Source of the DNA: Holophagaceae bacterium
GTDB lineage: Bacteria > Acidobacteriota > Holophagae > Holophagales > Holophagaceae
DNA length: 64,000 nucleotides
NCBI GenBank assembly: GCA_016722505.1
Contig: JADKJH010000001.1
Coordinates: forward strand, 124,001 to 188,000
Direction of reading: 5' to 3'
The notes under the pieces were generated by a model that was not told where the DNA came from, made no database searches, and saw only the letters and a list, made by a program, of their open reading frames with translations. This document shows positions 62,805 to 64,000 of this stretch, piece by piece; positions within the stretch are counted from its first letter, which is position 1; each line of letters starts with the position of its first letter. A program made the position numbers and the translations under genes.

Positions 62805-63659
62805 ATGCAACTTCGTCCCATCATTCGTCAAAGCATCTTTCTGCTTGTGCTAGGAGTAGGGCTTCAAGCCCCTGCCCTGGATGCAGGCAACAAGGAAGGA
62901 TCCGCTGGACTCAATCCATGGCCCGAAGGCCAGGAACGCGGCGAGGGCAGGGCAGAAAGGCGCGAGACTCGCCCTGAGCAGCGGGAGAACCGCCAGGAAA
63001 GGCGAGAGGCCCGCCCCGAGCGCCGGGAGGAAAGACAGGAGCGCCGGGAAGACCGCCAGGAAAGGCGCGAGGAGCGCCACTTGCCACCAGTGCCTACGCG
63101 ATCACAGCCCATGCCTCGGCCTCAGCCGCCGCCCTTTGGGGGACAACTCAGGGGAGCCCCCCAATCGCGCCCGTCACCTCGCTCCGTGGACCGTTCAGAT
63201 CCTGGTGGTACGAACCTTTCCCATGACAATAGATATTCGCCACCATCCCGAAGCCGGAACCAGGCCCAAACCTGGGAGCGCAGCCATGGCTGGCGGGCTG
63301 AGGGAGCCTGGGGATCCCACCCAACCTGGCAGGGACACCGAGCCCGATCATGGGAGTCAGAGCACCGCACCTGGGCGCATCGGGGCGGCTACGGAGGCTA
63401 CATCATTCCCGAGCCCCAATTCCGGGTTCATTTCGGCCCCGAACGCTGGTTCCGCATCCGCACCCGGCCCGTGATCCACATGGGCTATCCCCGCTTCCAC
63501 TACGGGAATTACTGGTTCCTCATCGTGGATCCCTGGCCCGAGTTCTGGTCCGACAGCTGGTACGCCAACGATGATGTGTACATTGACTACAATGACGGCT
63601 ACTACCTCCACAACCGGCACCACCCAGGGGTCGCCATAGCCATCAGCGTGTCGCTGTAG
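62805..63659 (+). CDS. Secreted Arg/Glu heptad-repeat protein
   Basis: 284 residues from ATG 62805, which has GGGAGGA upstream. Signal peptide to about residue 25 (IFLLVLGVGLQAPALDA). Residues 49-91 are six heptads of the type RQERREE/RPERREA. A Pro/Ser/Arg linker and a C-terminal part rich in Trp, Tyr, His and Gly follow (RVHFGPERWFRIRTRPVIHM, GNYWFLIVDPWPEF, IDYNDGYYLHNRHHP). The latter is common in small periplasmic proteins of unknown function. Confidence 0.65.
   Translation: MQLRPIIRQSIFLLVLGVGLQAPALDAGNKEGSAGLNPWPEGQERGEGRAERRETRPEQRENRQERREARPERREERQERREDRQERREERHLPPVPTRSQPMPRPQPPPFGGQLRGAPQSRPSPRSVDRSDPGGTNLSHDNRYSPPSRSRNQAQTWERSHGWRAEGAWGSHPTWQGHRARSWESEHRTWAHRGGYGGYIIPEPQFRVHFGPERWFRIRTRPVIHMGYPRFHYGNYWFLIVDPWPEFWSDSWYANDDVYIDYNDGYYLHNRHHPGVAIAISVSL
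62949..63077 (+). repeat. 21-bp tandem repeat coding ERRE-type heptads
   Basis: Six imperfect copies of a 21-base unit (code for R-x-E-R-R-E-x). Variation is mainly in the last position of each heptad. Confidence 0.8.
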
Positions 63660-63716
63660 AGGATTGCCGCTCAAGGCAAGACTGGGTATGGCTGTCCCAA
63701 AGGGATTGGAACCACA

Positions 63717-63756
63717 GATGAACACTGATGAACGCGGATGAACATTGATGAACATT
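63717..63756 (+). repeat. 10-bp tandem repeat GATGAACNNN
   Basis: Four copies: GATGAACACT, GATGAACGCG and GATGAACATT twice. It lies in the gap after the last gene; nothing else is seen in this stretch before the repeat copy B. Confidence 0.8.
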
Positions 63757-63811
63757 GATCCACGAGCAAGTTGGGGAGACACACCGTTTTTACTTTATTG
63801 ATCTTGGCCCC

Positions 63812-64000
63812 AAATCGCTTCGCGGGGGCGCGGAGCGCCCGCGGGCCGAAGGCCCGCAATTCAGGTGGCCCGGCGCGGATCATACCAAAGCGTGAGCCCG
63901 CCGCCGGGCCACCTGAATTTCATCCGCGAAGCTGGCCCATGACGAATCTCTTTGTGCCCTTTGTGCCTTGGTGGTAAATCGGTTTTTGGATTGCGGCATG
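63812..64000 (-). repeat. Interspersed repeat, copy B, cut by the window edge
   Basis: The reverse complement starts CATGCCGCAA at 64000 and follows copy A (34557-34751): the CACAAAGGGCACAAAG run, the AAATTCAGGTGGC / GCCACCTGAATT palindrome and the GCGGGCCTT...GCCCGC hairpin. It stays similar until about 63812. It may extend past the window. The 341 bases after the last gene hold only this and the 10-bp repeat. Confidence 0.7.

Overview
The window looks like a chromosomal segment of a GC-rich Gram-negative bacterium. Pointers are RND pumps, outer-membrane beta-barrel proteins, many secreted TPR or coiled-coil proteins, GTG and TTG starts, and strong AGGAGG-type ribosome binding sites. The gene mix (IspD beside a TPR-LicD protein, a carbohydrate-binding-9/DUF5916 protein, archaemetzincin, M1 and M28 peptidases, an Acr3-type ars operon) would suit an Acidobacteriota member of the Holophaga/Geothrix type. 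That taxonomic guess is inference; there is no rRNA gene here to prove it.

Layout. 1-16.6 kb is core-genome-like: ispD (cut by the window edge), a TPR-LicD protein, a pyruvyl-transferase-like protein, yebC, ybeY with an unusual basic tail, rsmG, a frameshifted LysM protein, a PfkB kinase, an Smr-domain protein, a small beta-barrel protein, two related secreted coiled-coil proteins, pyrF and an M1 peptidase. At 16.77 kb lies an initiator tRNA gene. From there to about 28 kb is an accessory, defence-type region: a two-part DNA-binding regulator, a DUF2130 nuclease-like protein, an AbiE type IV toxin-antitoxin pair with two striking operator palindromes, then a run of broken genes (SNF2 helicase front half, a both-ends-cut fragment on the other strand, a secreted protein with an altered start), a radical SAM protein and an XRE regulator with a perfect palindrome at its promoter.

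28.2-32.7 kb is an arsenic resistance operon on the minus strand, arsR-arsD-arsA-acr3-arsC. Its ArsD is fused to an AhpD-like domain and its arsR transcript is probably leaderless. A cobalamin-binding-type radical SAM gene lies just upstream. At 34.5-35.0 kb is a 479-bp element with terminal inverted repeats and nested palindromes; an inverted copy of its core is at the right window edge. 35-40 kb carries hutD-like, cvfB, YgjP-like, M28 peptidase, membrane and PfpI genes. 40.5-48 kb is an mdtABC-type RND pump operon.

48-64 kb returns to housekeeping and metabolism: rsmH, a methyltransferase, glycogen phosphorylase, a TolB-like/TPR protein, an ABC-F ATPase, a twice-frameshifted DUF5916 protein, an archaemetzincin, a frameshifted FabH-like synthase, kynureninase, an MBL hydrolase and a secreted Arg/Glu-repeat protein. 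Four single-base frame breaks in three long genes, each beside a short homopolymer or doubled base, point to sequencing or assembly error as much as to gene decay.
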